A stretch of 64,000 nucleotides of DNA from NCBI GenBank assembly GCA_937996665.1, contig CALKUU010000034.1:17327-81326 (forward strand). Reading direction: 5' to 3'. Position numbers and translations under genes: made by a program. Under the pieces are notes generated by a model that ran no database searches, was not told the DNA's origin, and saw nothing but the letters and a program-made list of their open reading frames with translations. Each line of letters starts with the position of its first letter. The first letter of the stretch is position 1. The DNA comes from an uncultured Xenococcaceae cyanobacterium. GTDB taxonomy: Bacteria > Cyanobacteriota > Cyanobacteriia > Cyanobacteriales > Xenococcaceae. This document shows, one piece after another, positions 62,508 through 64,000 of the stretch.

Positions 62508-63476
62508 ATGGGAAAAGTCGTCAACAATTCTGGCGGTTATAAAGTATCGATTGAAAGCAGAGAATATAGACCAACATTAGCGAAGCACATTGGTATGTAT
62601 CAAACTTTAGAGTGTAGACCAGATAATTATCAAGAATGGTATCGACAAGGGAATAAGTTAAGAAAGGATCAACGCTATCAAGAAGCAATTGATAGCTACG
62701 ATAAAGCTCTTGAATATCACCCTCAAGACTATTGGGCACGTTACAATAAGGCGGGAACCTTAGAGAAATTAGGGCTTTATCAAGAAGCAATTCAGTATTA
62801 CCAAGAAGCTGCCAATATTCAACCTCAAAATTATTGGGCTTGGTATGAACAAGGTTGTATTTATCTCTATAAACTTACTTTGTATGATCAGGCGATCGCT
62901 TGTTTAACTAAAGCACTTGCCAATAAGCCAGAAGATTATTGGGCAATTTATCGACTAGGAGATGTTTATCGTCTCCAGGGGAATTTTGAGCAGGCACTGA
63001 TTTATTTTGAGCAAGCTATCGAACTAAGACCAGAGGATTTTTGGGGATATTATCGCCGAGCAGAATCTTTTCAGGGTCTAGAAGATTGGAAAATGACACT
63101 TGCTGCTTACGATCAAGCTATTGCTTTACGACCTCACGATTTCTGGCTTTATTCCCAAAAAGGTTTAATCCTAGAAAAACTGAGTAACTATCCACTAGCG
63201 ATCGCCTGCTATCAAAATGCTTTGGCTATTTTTCCTGAACAAGAAGCTCTAATTTATCAGCAAGCATGTTGCTATGCTCAGCTTAATCAACCTAATTGGG
63301 CAATTACCTGTTTAGAAAAAGCAATTACGATTTGTCCCCAAACTTATTTAGCTTTGGCGACCAAAGATTTAGTTTGGCAAAATTTCACTTCTAAATCTGG
63401 TTTTCAGTCTTTGATTGCCAAAAATCAGCACAAGTATCAAAATCTCGCCCCTAAGAGTGATGATTCAAAAAAATGA
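62508..63476 (+). CDS. Tetratricopeptide-repeat protein
   Basis: 322 aa; at least six TPR units such as YWARYNKAGTLEKLGLYQEAIQYYQEAANIQPQN. Confidence 0.93.
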   Translation: MGKVVNNSGGYKVSIESREYRPTLAKHIGMYQTLECRPDNYQEWYRQGNKLRKDQRYQEAIDSYDKALEYHPQDYWARYNKAGTLEKLGLYQEAIQYYQEAANIQPQNYWAWYEQGCIYLYKLTLYDQAIACLTKALANKPEDYWAIYRLGDVYRLQGNFEQALIYFEQAIELRPEDFWGYYRRAESFQGLEDWKMTLAAYDQAIALRPHDFWLYSQKGLILEKLSNYPLAIACYQNALAIFPEQEALIYQQACCYAQLNQPNWAITCLEKAITICPQTYLALATKDLVWQNFTSKSGFQSLIAKNQHKYQNLAPKSDDSKK

Positions 63477-63775
63477 ATCAAGCACTTTAGCTAATCTTTA
63501 TTGGTTAATTTTGTTAATGAGAGTAGACCTCAATTTATTTTTTGAGAAGGAAAAAAAGGCTATCAGAAGGTAGCTTGCCTCTTCTATCTCACTGTCATTG
63601 TCTATTGCTGCCCAGTCTGACTAAGAGTTCTCACTAGGAATTTATTTTCTCCCAGACTTTGCACAATAGATTGGCGAGGATTACTACGTTTGATCGTGAT
63701 GTAATATACTGAATCAAAAATAGAGGCGCACGGCATTAGGTCGCGATCAAAGTGCGCTCATTAACCCAGGAACAT

Positions 63776-64000
63776 ATGACCAGAGATTTATTTGCCCAGC
63801 AAGCCTTAGAGCAAATTCCCAAAATACTCACTCTACTAGATCGCAATCCTCACAGTCCTACCTATGGCTGCTTTGATCGCACCTTTTGGCAGTACAAAGT
63901 AATTGATTTCCCTGCTGGCATGTCACAGGAATTTGTTTATCCTTTGGCATTGGCTTATTCTGCAAATTTGCCAAACAATCAGTATTATCAACAGCCTATT
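63776..64000 (+). CDS. Hypothetical protein, N-terminal part only
   Basis: ATG at 63776 open to window end: MTRDLFAQQALEQIPKILTLLDRNPHSPTYGCFDRTFWQYKVIDFPAGMSQEFVYPLALAYSANLPNNQYYQQPI. Not in the ORF track because truncated. Confidence 0.75.
   Translation, partial: MTRDLFAQQALEQIPKILTLLDRNPHSPTYGCFDRTFWQYKVIDFPAGMSQEFVYPLALAYSANLPNNQYYQQPI

Overview
The window is a chromosomal segment from a cyanobacterium. This is supported by HIP1 octamers (GCGATCGC) throughout and by cyanobacterial genes such as Ycf65/PSRP-3, NdhD, CrhR, a diflavin flavoprotein, BvdR, PetF and LrtA. Most of it is core housekeeping: atpD-atpC, ycf65, ndhD, recN, argF, thrC, rimO-crhR, grpE-dnaK-dnaJ-tusA-rsgA, pilB-pilT-pilC, lrtA/hpf, lipB, rplI, bvdR and petF. 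There are also signalling genes (GAF-GAF-adenylate cyclase, REC-GGDEF-EAL, CheY-like) and several conserved hypotheticals. I saw no CRISPR array, prophage, intact transposon, rRNA or convincing tRNA. The more unusual parts are: (i) a secreted VWA + tandem-95-like protein with a 93-aa secreted partner, followed by an ~880 bp AT-rich spacer with two strong orphan terminator-like hairpins; (ii) a recurrent pattern of exact two-copy 14-21 bp tandem duplications confined to intergenic spacers; (iii) a SF1-helicase-like protein with apparently eroded motor motifs; (iv) a TPR protein with an invariant aromatic-Trp signature in each repeat; (v) a REC-GGDEF-EAL protein with both output motifs degenerate; (vi) two short gene remnants. 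I did not find one unequivocal new defence or mobile system. Findings are ranked accordingly, and family names come from recall of sequence motifs, not from database searches.
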